A stretch of 64,000 bases of DNA from Luteimonas sp. 9C (lineage in GTDB: Bacteria; Pseudomonadota; Gammaproteobacteria; Xanthomonadales; Xanthomonadaceae): contig NZ_LR733312.1 in NCBI RefSeq assembly GCF_902506295.1, positions 415,063 to 479,062 on the forward strand, given 5' to 3'. The notes beneath the pieces are model-generated. The model was not told where the DNA came from. It saw nothing but the letters and a program-made list of their open reading frames with translations, and ran no database searches. Below, piece by piece: positions 26,455 to 35,542 of the stretch. A program made the position numbers and the translations under genes. Position 1 is the stretch's first letter. Each line of letters opens with the position of its first letter.

Positions 26455-27209
26455 GCGCGCAGGCTGCAGTGGTGGCTCGGCCCGGGGCACTGGGTGGGCG
26501 CGTCGTGCTCATCGTCGGCGCGGCTGGCGGCCTTGGGGAGTCGGCATCGTTGGCCTGCGCCGAGGCCGGCGCATCGCTGGTGCTGCTCGGTCGGCGCGTG
26601 CCCAAGCTCAACCGCCTGCACGACCGTCTGCAGAAGCTCGGGTCTGCGCCCGCGTTGTATCCGCTGGATCTCGAGGGTGCGACGCCCGACGACCATGCCG
26701 AACTCGCCGCGCGTCTCGAAGCGGAATTCGGTCGGCTCGACGGCATTCTGCACGTCGCCGCGGCGTTCGACGGCCTCACGCCGCTGGAGCTGACGGACCC
26801 GGCCGTATTCGCCCGCGCGTTGCACGTCAATCTCACCGCACGCTGGTGGCTGACCCAGGCCTGCCTGCCACTCCTGCGCCGCTCGGGTGACGGGGCGGTG
26901 GTGTTCGCGATCGATGACCCGGCACGCACCTCGGGTGCGTACTGGGGGGGCTATGGGCTGGCCCAGGCTGGACTCGCCGCCCTGGTCGGCATGCTGCAGG
27001 CCGAGCTCGGCGATGCGCCGGTGCGTGTCAGTGGCCTGCTCCCGCCGCCGATGCGCACGCCGCTTCGGGCCAGGGCCCATGTCGAAGCCGAGGACCGCGT
27101 CGCGCGTTCGCCTGCCGAGGTCGCAGCCCATTGCGTCGAGCTGCTCTCGCCTGCCGGTGCATCGCATCGTGGCCATCTCTGGTCGCCCGAAGGAGCGCGC
27201 GCAGGATGA
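26451..27209 (+). CDS. SDR-fold protein lacking catalytic Lys
   Basis: A 252-residue short-chain dehydrogenase/reductase-fold protein resembling YciK. The cofactor motif GAAGGLG is at residues 23-29, and VNLTA carries Asn127. The catalytic YxxxK motif reads YGLAQ, so Tyr168 is kept but Lys is Gln172. The usual catalytic Ser region reads FAIDDPARTS, so the Ser is also missing or displaced. The enzyme may be inactive or use a different mechanism. The start GTG overlaps the grxD stop, and the stop overlaps the marC-like start (ATGA), so the three genes form one unit. Confidence 0.8.
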   Translation: MSAQAAVVARPGALGGRVVLIVGAAGGLGESASLACAEAGASLVLLGRRVPKLNRLHDRLQKLGSAPALYPLDLEGATPDDHAELAARLEAEFGRLDGILHVAAAFDGLTPLELTDPAVFARALHVNLTARWWLTQACLPLLRRSGDGAVVFAIDDPARTSGAYWGGYGLAQAGLAALVGMLQAELGDAPVRVSGLLPPPMRTPLRARAHVEAEDRVARSPAEVAAHCVELLSPAGASHRGHLWSPEGARAG

Positions 27210-27808
27210 CCATCGCCTCCGCCGCGCTGCTGCTGTTCCTGATCCTGGATCCACTGGGGAACATTCCGGTGTTCCTGAGCATGTTGCGGCGGCTCACGCC
27301 GCAACGTCAGCGCATCGTGCTGGCGCGCGAACTTCTGATTGCACTCGTCGTGCTGATGCTGTTCCTGTGGGCCGGCAAGTACGCGCTCGAGGTCATGCAC
27401 CTGCGCCAGGAATCGGTCGCGATCGCGGGTGGCATCGTGCTGTTCCTGATCGGCATCCGCATGATCTTCCCGCCGCCGGAAGGGCTGATGGGCGAGATTC
27501 CCGACGGCGAGCCCTTCATCGTGCCGATGGCGATTCCGCTGGTCGCCGGTCCGTCGGGCATGGCCGCGGTGATGCTGATGGGCAGCAACGAGCCCGACCG
27601 GCTCGGCGAATGGAGTCTGGCACTGCTGATCGCCTGGGGTGCCACGGCAGCGATCCTGTTTTCCGCGACCTATCTCTACAAGCTGCTCGGCGCACGCGCG
27701 CTGACAGCGATCGAGCGACTGATGGGCATGCTGCTGGTCGCGATCTCCGTCCAGATGCTGCTCGATGGCCTCGTCAGCTACCTCAGGACCGGTCTCGCCC
27801 CGGTGTGA
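27206..27808 (+). CDS. MarC-family membrane protein
   Basis: A 200-residue membrane protein with six hydrophobic helices. LFLILDPLGNIPVF at residues about 9-22 and AGPSGMAAVM are MarC/NAAT-family signatures. The family was once linked to multiple antibiotic resistance, but its function is unproven. The ATG at 27206 overlaps the SDR stop. Confidence 0.9.
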   Translation: MTIASAALLLFLILDPLGNIPVFLSMLRRLTPQRQRIVLARELLIALVVLMLFLWAGKYALEVMHLRQESVAIAGGIVLFLIGIRMIFPPPEGLMGEIPDGEPFIVPMAIPLVAGPSGMAAVMLMGSNEPDRLGEWSLALLIAWGATAAILFSATYLYKLLGARALTAIERLMGMLLVAISVQMLLDGLVSYLRTGLAPV

Positions 27809-28065
27809 GCGCGGCGTGACCAAAGCGCGACAAGGACTTAGCCGTCATTGTTGCAGCAGGTCATAAATCCCAACGCTGTCAGTAGGTTGCGGCCCGGGCC
27901 GGCTGTCATGGCACTGTCACTTCCGTTGTTTACCGTGTTAACCTGTTGTTAACCACGGCGCCACGCCCATGCGCCGTGACGGGGCCCCCCATTCTTGTTC
28001 CAAGACCTGAACGTCGCTCGCCAGCCGGCTTGCGCCGCACTCCACGCATCGAGGCTATACAACCC
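27809..28065 (+). promoter_or_regulatory. Leader of Oar-like receptor, paired GTTAAC sites
   Basis: A 257-bp upstream region for the receptor gene, visibly richer in A+T than its surroundings. Two GTTAAC palindromes (27937-27942 and 27948-27953) are 11 bp apart, one turn of DNA, which suggests a regulator or tandem binding site. No factor can be assigned. Confidence 0.4.
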
Positions 28066-31000
28066 ATGAACCACTCGCATCGCGCCCGACTCTCCAAGCT
28101 GTCGCTCGGCCTGATCGTCGCCCTTGCAGCCGCTCCCGCATTCGCGCAGACCACCTCGGCAGGCGTCGGTGGCCAGGTGACCGGCGCTGGCGGCGCGCCG
28201 GTGACCGGCGCGGAAGTGACCATCGTGCACACCGAGTCCGGCACCGTCAGCCGTGCCACGACCGATGCAAGCGGCCGCTACAACGCACGTGGCCTGCGCG
28301 TCGGCGGTCCGTACACGATCACGGTGACCAAGGCGGGCGAAGGGACGAGGACCGAGGACAACGTCTATCTCAACCTCAACCAGGTCAACACTGTCGATGC
28401 TGCCCTGACGGGTGACATGACCACCCTGGCGACCGTGACTGCGACCGCGATCGGTGGTTCGGAGATCTTCAGCGCCAACAAGATGGGCACGGGCACCAAC
28501 GTGACGAGCGCGCAGCTCGAAGCCCTCCCCTCGATCAGCCGGACGCTGCAGGACTACGCGCGTCTCGATCCGCGGGTGTCGCAGACCGACAAGGCGCGCA
28601 ACGAAATCTCGATTGGTGGCCAGAATCCGCGTTACAACGCGATCCGCGTCGACGGCATCAACAGCGGCGACACATTCGGCCTGGAGTCGAATGGTCTGGC
28701 AGCGCCGCGTCAGCCGTTCTCGATGGACGTCATCGACGAGATCGCAGTGGACGTGGCCAACTATGACGTCACCATCACGGGCGGCGTCGGCGGCGTGATC
28801 AATGCGGTCACGAAGTCCGGCACCAACAATTTCAGTGGGTCCGTGTACGGTCTGTACCGCGACAACGACTGGTCCGGCAAGAACCAGAACGATATCCGTC
28901 CGGTGCTGTTCGATTCGGAGGAGACCTACGGCGTCACCTTCGGTGGCCCCATCGTCAAGGACAAGCTGTTCTTCTTCGCCAACTACGAGAAGTACACGGG
29001 CAAGAACCTCTTCATCGGCAATTCCAGCTTCGGTCCGATCGGTTCCGGCGCAAGCAACATCGTGGGCATCGAGCAGGGCGACATCGACCGTGTGATCGGC
29101 ATTGCCCGCAACACGTGGGGCTTTGACGCGGGTTCACTCGCACTTCCCGCGCTCGACACCGAATCCGAGGAATACGGCCTCAAGATCGACTGGAACATCA
29201 CCGACAACCATCGCGCGAGCTTCCGCTACGCGAAGTCCGAGCAGAACCAGGCTTACCTCCAAGGGTTCGGCAACAGCTCGCTGGCGCTCAACACCTACCA
29301 CTACACCAAGAGCTACGAGGTCGAGACGATGACCGCGCAGCTGTTCAGTGACTGGAGCGACTCGTTCTCCACCGAGATGAAGGTGTCGTACCGCGATTAC
29401 TTCGTGCCGCGCGTCCCGCTGGCCGATCTGCCCGCCATTTCCGTGCGTATCGGTGACAACACGCTCAACCTCGGCACCGAAGAGAACACCCACGTCAATG
29501 CGGTCGGAACCGAGACGCTGAACGCGTTTTTTGCCGGCAACCTGTTCCTGGGCGACCACACGGTGAAGTTCGGCTTCGATTATGAAGACAACGACATCTA
29601 CAACCTCTTCGGCCGACGTCTGAATGGCGTCTACAGCTACGACAGCATCGACGACTTCGAGGCGGGCACCGCCAGTCGCTATCAGCTCTTCTATCCGCGC
29701 GATGGCGTACGCGACAACATGGCCGCCGTGTTCGGTCTGAAGAACATCGGCGTCTTCGTGCAGGACTCGTGGGCGGTCAATTACAACCTGACCTTGATGT
29801 TGGGCGCTCGCTACGACGAGCCGCGTGTGGATGGTTCGCCCTTCTACAACCCCCGTGCCTTCAGTGCGTTCGGGTTCGACAACAGCCAGACCATCGACGG
29901 GAACGGGCTGTTCCAGCCGCGCGCCGGCTTCAACTACACGTTCGACAGCGAACTGCCGACGCAGCTGCGCGGCGGCGTGGGCCTCTTCCAGGGCGCAGCG
30001 GCCAGCGTCTGGCTCTCGAACGGATTCTCGAACTACGGTCGCGAAGCCTACGTCGACTACCTCTTCACCGCAGCCGACGGCGGGTTCAACGGCTTCAACC
30101 CCGATCCTGCGGCGCAGTGCGCCCTCGTGGGCCTGAACGGACGTCCCTGTCCGCCGACCGCCGCAGCCGGCGGCGCTGAAGCAATCGACTTCATCGATCC
30201 AGAGCTCGGCCAGCCGGCTGTCTGGAAAGCCAATCTTGCGTTTGACACCGAACTGCCGTGGTGGGGCGTGGTGGCTTCGGCTGAAGGCGTGTGGACCGAG
30301 GTCAAGGAAGCGATCTACTACCAGGAGCTCAATACCGGTGCGTCGACGCGTGTCGGTCAGGACGGTCGGCTGCTGTACTGGAACGATGCGGGCTACAACC
30401 CCGGCAGCTGGAACCAGAGCGGTGTGGGCAGCGGCGTGAACGCCCGTGCGGGTCGCGACACCAACTTCACCAACGTCATCATCGCCCGCCCCACCGACAA
30501 GGGTGAGAGCCAGCAGTACACGTTCGGGCTCAACAAGCCCTTCAACGAGAGTGACTGGTCGTGGCAGGTTGCCTATACCTTCACCCACGCGACCGAAGTC
30601 AGCGCGCTGACGAGTTCGACGTCGGGTTCGCAGTTGGGCAACAACGCCGTGTTCCAGGCGAACGAGGAAGTGGCGTCGCGCTCGAACTACGAAATCCGTG
30701 ATCGGTTCTCCGCCGCGCTGACGTGGAAGCATGCGTTCTTCGGCGACAACAATACGTCTGTCTCGATGTTCTACGAGGGACGTTCGGGACGCCCCTTCAG
30801 CTACACCTTCGACAACGACGCCAACGGCGATGGCCGTTTCAACGATCTGCTGTACATCCCGGCGGGCCCTGGCGATGTGCTCTTCGGCTCTCCGGAAGAG
30901 GAGCGCGACTTCTGGGCGTACGTCGAGGGCGATGAATACCTTCGCTCGCACCGGGGCCAGGTGGCGGGCCGCAACGCGGCGCGCAACGACTGGGTCAACC

Positions 31001-31281
31001 AGTTCGATATCCGCATTTCGCAGGAACTGCCCGGCTTCTTCAACAACAAGGCGGAAATCTGGCTGGATATCCTCAATGTCGGCAATCTGATCAACAAGGA
31101 TTGGGGCCGCATCGAGGAAGTCGGCTTCCCGGCGATGAAGGGTATCGTCGAGTACGGCGGTGTCGACCCGGCTACCGGCAAGTATGTGTACCGCTTCAAC
31201 CGCCCGGACGAAGCGAGCATCTACGACGACAAGGGTGTGTCGCGCTGGGCTGCCCAGATCGGCTTCCGCTACAAGTTCTGA
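28066..31281 (+). CDS. Oar-like TonB-dependent receptor
   Basis: A 1071-residue outer-membrane protein. A Sec signal peptide ends near APAFAQ (about residue 28). A carboxypeptidase-regulatory-like domain follows (about 32-110; VTGAEVTIVHTESGTVSRAT), then a plug domain (about 140-260; ISIGGQNPRYNAIRVDGI) and a long beta-barrel ending in an aromatic residue (IGFRYKF). This is the Oar/TonB-dependent receptor architecture common in Xanthomonadaceae and myxobacteria. Ligand is unknown; it may be a large peptide or polymer, or an adhesion or secretion role. It is monocistronic with a strong terminator. Confidence 0.9.
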   Translation: MNHSHRARLSKLSLGLIVALAAAPAFAQTTSAGVGGQVTGAGGAPVTGAEVTIVHTESGTVSRATTDASGRYNARGLRVGGPYTITVTKAGEGTRTEDNVYLNLNQVNTVDAALTGDMTTLATVTATAIGGSEIFSANKMGTGTNVTSAQLEALPSISRTLQDYARLDPRVSQTDKARNEISIGGQNPRYNAIRVDGINSGDTFGLESNGLAAPRQPFSMDVIDEIAVDVANYDVTITGGVGGVINAVTKSGTNNFSGSVYGLYRDNDWSGKNQNDIRPVLFDSEETYGVTFGGPIVKDKLFFFANYEKYTGKNLFIGNSSFGPIGSGASNIVGIEQGDIDRVIGIARNTWGFDAGSLALPALDTESEEYGLKIDWNITDNHRASFRYAKSEQNQAYLQGFGNSSLALNTYHYTKSYEVETMTAQLFSDWSDSFSTEMKVSYRDYFVPRVPLADLPAISVRIGDNTLNLGTEENTHVNAVGTETLNAFFAGNLFLGDHTVKFGFDYEDNDIYNLFGRRLNGVYSYDSIDDFEAGTASRYQLFYPRDGVRDNMAAVFGLKNIGVFVQDSWAVNYNLTLMLGARYDEPRVDGSPFYNPRAFSAFGFDNSQTIDGNGLFQPRAGFNYTFDSELPTQLRGGVGLFQGAAASVWLSNGFSNYGREAYVDYLFTAADGGFNGFNPDPAAQCALVGLNGRPCPPTAAAGGAEAIDFIDPELGQPAVWKANLAFDTELPWWGVVASAEGVWTEVKEAIYYQELNTGASTRVGQDGRLLYWNDAGYNPGSWNQSGVGSGVNARAGRDTNFTNVIIARPTDKGESQQYTFGLNKPFNESDWSWQVAYTFTHATEVSALTSSTSGSQLGNNAVFQANEEVASRSNYEIRDRFSAALTWKHAFFGDNNTSVSMFYEGRSGRPFSYTFDNDANGDGRFNDLLYIPAGPGDVLFGSPEEERDFWAYVEGDEYLRSHRGQVAGRNAARNDWVNQFDIRISQELPGFFNNKAEIWLDILNVGNLINKDWGRIEEVGFPAMKGIVEYGGVDPATGKYVYRFNRPDEASIYDDKGVSRWAAQIGFRYKF

Positions 31282-31308
31282 TCCGCGGATCGAACGCGTG
31301 AAACCAGG

Positions 31309-31338
31309 AAACGGCCGGGGAAACCCGGCCGTTTTCTT
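31309..31338 (+). terminator. Rho-independent terminator of receptor gene
   Basis: An 11-bp stem, AAACGGCCGGG (31309-31319) and CCCGGCCGTTT (31324-31334), closes a GAAA tetraloop and is followed by TTCTTAT. It lies 28 nt after the receptor stop. Confidence 0.88.
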
Positions 31339-31391
31339 ATCTGCGGGGTCCTGCGCTACAGTGCCGCACCCCTAAAAGAAGCGAAGCAAGA

Positions 31392-32780
31392 ATGAGCAAC
31401 GAGATCGGGGCGGCGACGGCGCTGCCCACCGTGAATGCCTACGTCTATCCCCGCGGCGGCCTGGACGTCCTGTCCCGCGATGAAGTCGCCCGCCTCAAGG
31501 ACGCGTCCGCCGGCGGCATGCACGATCTGCTGCGCCGGTGCGCACTCGCGGTGTTGACCAGTGGCAGCGCGTCAGACGACCCGCGCGCCGCCCAGGAGCT
31601 GTACCCCGACTTCGACATCCAGGTGCTGCAGCAGGATCGCGGCATCCGGATCGAGCTGGCGAACGCGCCGGCGATGGCCTTCGTCGATGGCCAGATCATC
31701 CGCGGTGTCGCCGAGCTGCTGTTCGCGGTCGTGCGCGATCTCGCATACACCGCGATCGAGTTGGGTCCGGAATACGCGACCGATCTCGAGTCTTCGGCCG
31801 GTATCACCAATGCGGTCTTCGGCCTGTTGCGCAATGCGCGTCTGCTGCAGCCGGGCGATCCGAACATGGTGGTCTGCTGGGGCGGCCACTCGATCAATCG
31901 CGTCGAGTACGACTACACCAAGCTGGTCGGCTACGAGCTGGGCCTGCGCGGCATGGACATCTGCACCGGCTGCGGCCCGGGCGCGATGAAGGGGCCGATG
32001 AAAGGCGCAAACGTCGCCCACGCCAAGCAGCGCCAATATCCGGCGCGCTACATCGGCATCACCGAGCCGGGCATCATCGCAGCCGAATCGCCGAACCCGA
32101 TCGTCAACCAGCTGGTGATTATGCCGGACATCGAGAAACGTCTCGAATCGTTCGTGCGCCTGGGTCACGGCATCATCGTGTTCCCCGGCGGCGTGGGCAC
32201 GGCGGAAGAGATTCTCTATCTGCTGGGCCTGCTGCTGCAGGAAGAGAACCGCGACATCCCGTTTCCCTTCATCCTCACCGGCCCGACCGCGTCGGCGCCG
32301 TACTTCGAGCAGATCGACCAGTTCATCCGGCTGACCCTCGGTGACGAAGCCGCGTCACGCTACGAGATCATCGTCGCCGATCCGGAGCAGGTTGCGCGCC
32401 GCATGTCGGCCGGCATCCGCAAGGTCAAAGAATACCGGGTCGCGCACAAGGACTCGTTCTACTTCAACTGGTCGCTGTCGATTCCGCTCGACCTCCAGCA
32501 GCCCTTCGTGCCCACGCATGAAGCCATGGCCGCGCTCGATCTGCACCACGGCCGCCGACCGCACGAACTCGCCGCCGATCTGCGTCGCGCGTTCTCCGGC
32601 ATCGTCGCCGGCAACGTCAAGGAAGACGGTCTGCGACGCGTGGAAGAGTTCGGCCCGTTCCGCATCAACGGCGACCGCGACATCATGCAATCGCTGGATG
32701 CCCTGCTGCGCGCGTTCGTCGAGCAGCGGCGCATGAAGATCGCGGGGGATTACAGGCCCTGTTACGAGGTGGTGTCCTGA
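31392..32780 (+). CDS. ppnN: Nucleotide 5'-monophosphate nucleosidase PpnN
   Basis: A 462-residue protein of the LOG family, close in length to E. coli PpnN/YgdH (454). The central domain has the phosphoribose motif PGGVGTAEE (about 264-272) and the upstream GCGPGAMKGPMKGA. PpnN cleaves purine and pyrimidine 5'-monophosphates to base and ribose 5-phosphate, and is stimulated by (p)ppGpp, so it adjusts nucleotide pools in the stringent response. It is cytoplasmic and stands alone. Confidence 0.93.
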   Translation: MSNEIGAATALPTVNAYVYPRGGLDVLSRDEVARLKDASAGGMHDLLRRCALAVLTSGSASDDPRAAQELYPDFDIQVLQQDRGIRIELANAPAMAFVDGQIIRGVAELLFAVVRDLAYTAIELGPEYATDLESSAGITNAVFGLLRNARLLQPGDPNMVVCWGGHSINRVEYDYTKLVGYELGLRGMDICTGCGPGAMKGPMKGANVAHAKQRQYPARYIGITEPGIIAAESPNPIVNQLVIMPDIEKRLESFVRLGHGIIVFPGGVGTAEEILYLLGLLLQEENRDIPFPFILTGPTASAPYFEQIDQFIRLTLGDEAASRYEIIVADPEQVARRMSAGIRKVKEYRVAHKDSFYFNWSLSIPLDLQQPFVPTHEAMAALDLHHGRRPHELAADLRRAFSGIVAGNVKEDGLRRVEEFGPFRINGDRDIMQSLDALLRAFVEQRRMKIAGDYRPCYEVVS

Positions 32781-32823
32781 CCGTCCAGCCGTCCCTGCCG
32801 CTACGTTCATCGCCCGCCGGCGA

Positions 32824-32856
32824 CCGTCCGTCCGTCACTGCTTGAAGGACGGACGG
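32824..32856 (+). terminator. Hairpin between ppnN and pilus operon
   Basis: CCGTCCGTCC (32824-32833) and GGACGGACGG (32847-32856) form a perfect 10-bp stem with a 13-nt loop. There is no T-tract, so it is either a weak terminator or an RNA-stabilising structure. Confidence 0.5.
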
Positions 32857-32914
32857 CGCTGGCTAGACTGCGCCATGGGGAACGCCGGGCGTACCGGCGG
32901 CGGGCGGAAGCGGC

Positions 32915-33442
32915 ATGCGAGCGAGGGGATTCACACTGGTGGAGTTGATGGTCACGGTCGCGGTCGTCGCGATCCTGGCGGCCATCGCGTTCCCCAGTTT
33001 CGAGGCGACGATGCGCTCGAACCGGGTATCCACCACCACCAACGAGCTGCTTGCTTCGTTCGCGCTCGCGCGGTCCGAGGCGCTGCGCAGCCCGGGGGGC
33101 GCGCAGGTGTGCTCCAGTGCCGATGGCGCCACATGCACCAATACGGCCTGGGACCAGGGTTGGATCGTCTGGATCAATATCGATGGGGAAGGCGACCAGC
33201 CGGAGGCGGCAGAAGGCGATCGTGTCGTGCGCTACTCGCAAGCCAAGCCGGGTGTTGCGATCACCGCCGCCGCGGGCGCCGCGAATACGAGCTTCCGCTT
33301 TGATCAGCGCGGGTTTCTGGCGGGTGGCGGACGCGCTTTGACGTTGGCCTCGGTCACCTGTCCGGCGGGTGCGCCGCTCGTGCGCACGTTCACCGTCCGG
33401 CCTACCGGAGGCGCGTCCATCGCGCGGGGAGATTGCCCATGA
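32915..33442 (+). CDS. fimT: Minor pseudopilin, FimT/FimU (GspH) type
   Basis: A 175-residue type IV minor pilin precursor. The prepilin peptidase site is RARG/FTLVE (cleavage after Gly5, Glu at mature +5), then a hydrophobic N-helix and a GspH-type C-terminal domain with Cys pairs. Minor pilins prime assembly of the pilus. It opens a six-gene cluster (fimT, pilV, pilW, pilX, pilY1, pilE) in which most stop and start codons overlap. Whether it corresponds to FimT or FimU cannot be settled from sequence alone. Confidence 0.9.
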   Translation: MRARGFTLVELMVTVAVVAILAAIAFPSFEATMRSNRVSTTTNELLASFALARSEALRSPGGAQVCSSADGATCTNTAWDQGWIVWINIDGEGDQPEAAEGDRVVRYSQAKPGVAITAAAGAANTSFRFDQRGFLAGGGRALTLASVTCPAGAPLVRTFTVRPTGGASIARGDCP

Positions 33443-33882
33443 AACTGCACCGTTCCACGCAGCGTGGCTTCTCGATGATCGAGGTGCTGATCGCCATTGT
33501 TGTGCTCGCGATCGGCCTGCTCGGCTTCGCCCTGCTGCAGACCACCAACCTGCGCTACACCCAGAGCGCCAACAACCGCACGATGGCGACGAATCTCGCT
33601 TACAGCCTGCTGGACCAGATGCGGAGCAACCGGCTCTCCGCAGCCCAGTACACCAGCGCGGGCTTTGCAACGGCTGCGTGCACTGCGCCTGCAGGCAATG
33701 ATGCCGTCTCGCAGGGGATCGCCAACTGGCGCTGCCAGGTCTTGAATGCGCTGGGGCCGTCGGCGCAGGCGACGGTCACATACGACGCGTCCGGTGAGGC
33801 AACGGTCACCCTGAGTTGGGGGGAGCGGTCCGCGATCGCCAGCGAGGACACGACCGAGTTCACCGCGAGGACCCAGCTGTGA
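33439..33882 (+). CDS. pilV: Minor pilin PilV
   Basis: A 147-residue prepilin-like protein. RG/FSMIEVLIAIVVLAIGLLG gives cleavage after Gly10 with Glu at +5. It has GGGGAG upstream of the ATG at 33439. Its start overlaps the fimT stop (ATGA) and its stop overlaps the pilW start (GTGA). PilV is one of the minor pilins that form the tip complex with PilY1. Confidence 0.92.
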   Translation: MKLHRSTQRGFSMIEVLIAIVVLAIGLLGFALLQTTNLRYTQSANNRTMATNLAYSLLDQMRSNRLSAAQYTSAGFATAACTAPAGNDAVSQGIANWRCQVLNALGPSAQATVTYDASGEATVTLSWGERSAIASEDTTEFTARTQL

Positions 33883-35027
33883 GGTTTCCTTCTCCCAAAC
33901 GCGCGCGCGGCGTCTCGCTGATCGAAATGATGATCGCGCTCGCGATCGGCACGTTCCTGATCCTGGGCCTGGCGCGTGTGTTTTCCGCGTCGCGCACCGC
34001 CTACCAGCTGTCCGAAGGTGTGTCGCGTGTGCAGGAAAACGGCCGCTTCGCGATCGACTTCATCCAGCGTGACCTGCGCATGGTCGGTCACATGGGGTGC
34101 GTCAACGATCAAGCGCACCTGCAGAACGTTGGTGCGCTGCTCAATCGTGTCCCCGCGGGAACCGCGGGCGCCAACTCGGGCGTCAATTTTCCGCTGGGCA
34201 TCCAGGCGTACGAGGCGGCCAAGACATCGGCCACCACGATGAATCTTGGAACGGCGGCAAACACATGGACGCCGGCGCTTCCCGGCGCCCTGGCGGCGCT
34301 GAATCCTGCTCCCTCGCCCGGTAGCGATGTTCTGCAACTCCGGTTTCTTGCGAGCGAAGGTGCAGCCATCCAGGCTGTCGTGGTCTCCGGCACCACTTCG
34401 ACGATCACGGTGGCGCCCGGTCGCTGGGATGCGTTGACGCAAGACGGGGTGGTGAACCCCACGATGTTCGGAATCGCCGACTGCAGCTTCGTTGATCTCT
34501 TCCTGCCATCGAGCACCAATGCAGCGACGAGAACCGTCACGGTGAACGCGGCGCTCGATCGCTACACGCCGCAGCCTGCAGGCCAGACGATGCTCTACCG
34601 CCTTGAATCTTTGGTGTACTACGTCGCGCCGAACGCGTCGGGGCAACGCTCCCTGTGGCGCGCGCGCGCGCTCGCGAGCGGCTTCTATGGTCCGGCAGAG
34701 GAGCTGGTCGAAGGCATCGAAAGCCTGCAGCTGCAGTTGGGCCTCGACCGCAACACCGGCACGATGCCGGCCGAATCACCGAGCGGGTACGTCGGTACGT
34801 TCGTCCTTCCTTCGGCCATGGCCACGACGGAGCCTGCATCGCGTTCGGTCGGTGCTGTACGGCTCGGCGTGCTGGCCAGCAGCCCCGACCGCTCGGCCTC
34901 CGGTCAGGCCCCCTTGGGACGCAGCGTGCTCGGCGTGAGGTTCACACCCGCAGACGCGACCGACACCCGATACCGCTTCGGCTACGAAAGCACCATCGCC
35001 ATGCGCAACCGCCTCTATGGGAACTGA
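33879..35027 (+). CDS. pilW: Minor pilin PilW
   Basis: A 382-residue prepilin-like protein, the usual length of PilW. RARG/VSLIEMMIALAIG gives cleavage after Gly11. The start is a GTG (33879) overlapping the pilV stop. The rest is a long soluble domain exposed on the tip. The base composition is visibly less GC-biased than flanking genes. Confidence 0.92.
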   Translation: MRFPSPKRARGVSLIEMMIALAIGTFLILGLARVFSASRTAYQLSEGVSRVQENGRFAIDFIQRDLRMVGHMGCVNDQAHLQNVGALLNRVPAGTAGANSGVNFPLGIQAYEAAKTSATTMNLGTAANTWTPALPGALAALNPAPSPGSDVLQLRFLASEGAAIQAVVVSGTTSTITVAPGRWDALTQDGVVNPTMFGIADCSFVDLFLPSSTNAATRTVTVNAALDRYTPQPAGQTMLYRLESLVYYVAPNASGQRSLWRARALASGFYGPAEELVEGIESLQLQLGLDRNTGTMPAESPSGYVGTFVLPSAMATTEPASRSVGAVRLGVLASSPDRSASGQAPLGRSVLGVRFTPADATDTRYRFGYESTIAMRNRLYGN

Positions 35028-35028
35028 G

Positions 35029-35532
35029 ATGGCCCGCTTCCAACCATCGCCTGCGCGCCGCCAGCGCGGTGCCGTCCTTTACATCGCACTCATCATGCTG
35101 GTGCTTCTGGCGCTGCTGGGCATCGTGGGCATGCAGGTCGCCGGCTTGCAGGAGCGCATGTCTTCCAACTACCGCGCGGTGAACCTGGCGTTCCAGGAAA
35201 CCGAGGCGTTGACGCGCAGCGCCGAGTGCGCGCTGGAGGACATGATCAACCGTACCTCGACGGCCGGTTGCACTGCGGTAGTCGCCGCCGACATCCAGTC
35301 GTGCGACACCGGGTTCGATCCAGGCAACTGGGCCGCGGGACGGTCGTTCGCCGAGACCGGCGCGGTCAACGCGCGGCTGATCGGGCCGTGCATCTCGGGC
35401 AACTCCACGCTCGATATGGGCGCGGCCGTGAACGAAGACCCGAACCCGATTTACCAGGTCACCGCGTATCGCGTGGACGATCCTGGCAACCCGACGGCGC
35501 AGGCCGTCATCGACACCATCTTCAGGCCGTGA
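35029..35532 (+). CDS. pilX: Minor pilin PilX
   Basis: A 167-residue protein with the PilX N-terminus, RQRGAVLYIALIMLVLLALL, followed by QVAGLQERMSSNYRAVNLAFQ. As in other PilX proteins, the mature N-terminus is Ala and lacks Glu at +5. The soluble domain has Cys residues suited to disulphides. It sits one base after the pilW stop and 10 bp before pilY1. Confidence 0.92.
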   Translation: MARFQPSPARRQRGAVLYIALIMLVLLALLGIVGMQVAGLQERMSSNYRAVNLAFQETEALTRSAECALEDMINRTSTAGCTAVVAADIQSCDTGFDPGNWAAGRSFAETGAVNARLIGPCISGNSTLDMGAAVNEDPNPIYQVTAYRVDDPGNPTAQAVIDTIFRP

Positions 35533-35542
35533 GGGCAGCGCC

